Part shown: positions 63,343 through 64,000 of the stretch, piece after piece
Layout: each line of letters starts with the position of its first letter
Position numbering within the stretch: the first letter of the stretch is position 1
NCBI RefSeq assembly: GCF_003852895.1
Contig: NZ_QUSW01000001.1
Coordinates: forward strand, 434,001 to 498,000
From: Rhizobacter terrae
GTDB taxonomy: Bacteria; Pseudomonadota; Gammaproteobacteria; Burkholderiales; Burkholderiaceae_C
DNA: 64,000 bases
Reading direction: 5' to 3'
Notes under the pieces: generated by a model
What the model was told of the DNA's origin: nothing
Seen by the model: the letters and a program-made list of their open reading frames with translations, nothing else
Databases searched by the model: none
Made by a program: the position numbers and the translations under genes

Positions 63343-64000
<658 letters not shown>

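Overview
The window is high-GC, gene-dense DNA whose gene content points to a betaproteobacterium of the order Burkholderiales, probably near Comamonadaceae. The supporting traits are the ppk-sixA pair, a Bug/TctC tricarboxylate-type binding protein, a betaproteobacterial type of MutL, the PA2778/PA2779-type pair, propionyl-CoA carboxylase beside a VOC protein, and many ATGA-type gene overlaps. This placement is inferred from gene content, not from a marker-gene comparison. I see no tRNA, rRNA, CRISPR array, insertion sequence or prophage.

Layout. 1-12 kb: the end of a universal stress protein, a ZIP metal transporter, exopolyphosphatase, an effector-like repeat protein, then a leftward operon (LpxH-like phosphoesterase, GT4 glycosyltransferase, polyphosphate kinase, SixA), XerD, a TctC binding protein and QueG. 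12-15.6 kb: a rightward run of TsaE, AmiC amidase, a GNAT acetyltransferase and a 2-hydroxyacid dehydrogenase. 15.6-20 kb: a leftward nucleoside-scavenging cluster (nucleosidase, NUP-type purine nucleoside permease, TonB-dependent receptor) with a PurR/LacI-like palindrome in front of the receptor. 20-23.3 kb: a lower-GC HExxH protein, then a divergent LysR regulator and MBL-fold hydrolase.

23.4-29.8 kb is the accessory-looking part. It holds a calpain-like cysteine protease with a strong terminator, then a sigma28-like promoter, a cyclic-di-GMP-I (GEMM-I) riboswitch, a protein with a nucleoside-deoxyribosyltransferase-like C-terminus and a methyl-accepting chemotaxis protein. It ends with an acidic secreted-helper-like protein and a small cupin. 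29.8-42.4 kb: DedA, MutL, a pseudouridine synthase with a very long basic tail, a PAS histidine kinase, a DUF4398/OmpA lipoprotein pair, two tandem Crp-like regulators, GNAT, PPOX and C39-peptidase proteins, and MiaA.

42.4-47.6 kb: an AttEFGH/Lol-like ABC operon that includes an aldo/keto reductase and an AttH/CrtC-like secreted protein. 47.6-52.7 kb: a MarR-controlled EmrAB-NodT efflux operon with a clear operator. 52.8-57.9 kb: an MsbA-type ABC exporter, an OmpA lipoprotein, a chromosomal ccdAB toxin-antitoxin module directly joined to thyA, and a GH18-like protein. 58-64 kb: a 49-residue conserved small protein, a redoxin/epoxide-hydrolase/Ohr cluster, and a VOC-pccA-pccB propionyl-CoA carboxylase cluster that runs off the right edge.

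The most interesting segment is 24.9-27.8 kb. There a flagellar-type promoter and a second-messenger riboswitch appear to control an uncharacterised nucleotide-handling-like protein together with a chemoreceptor.
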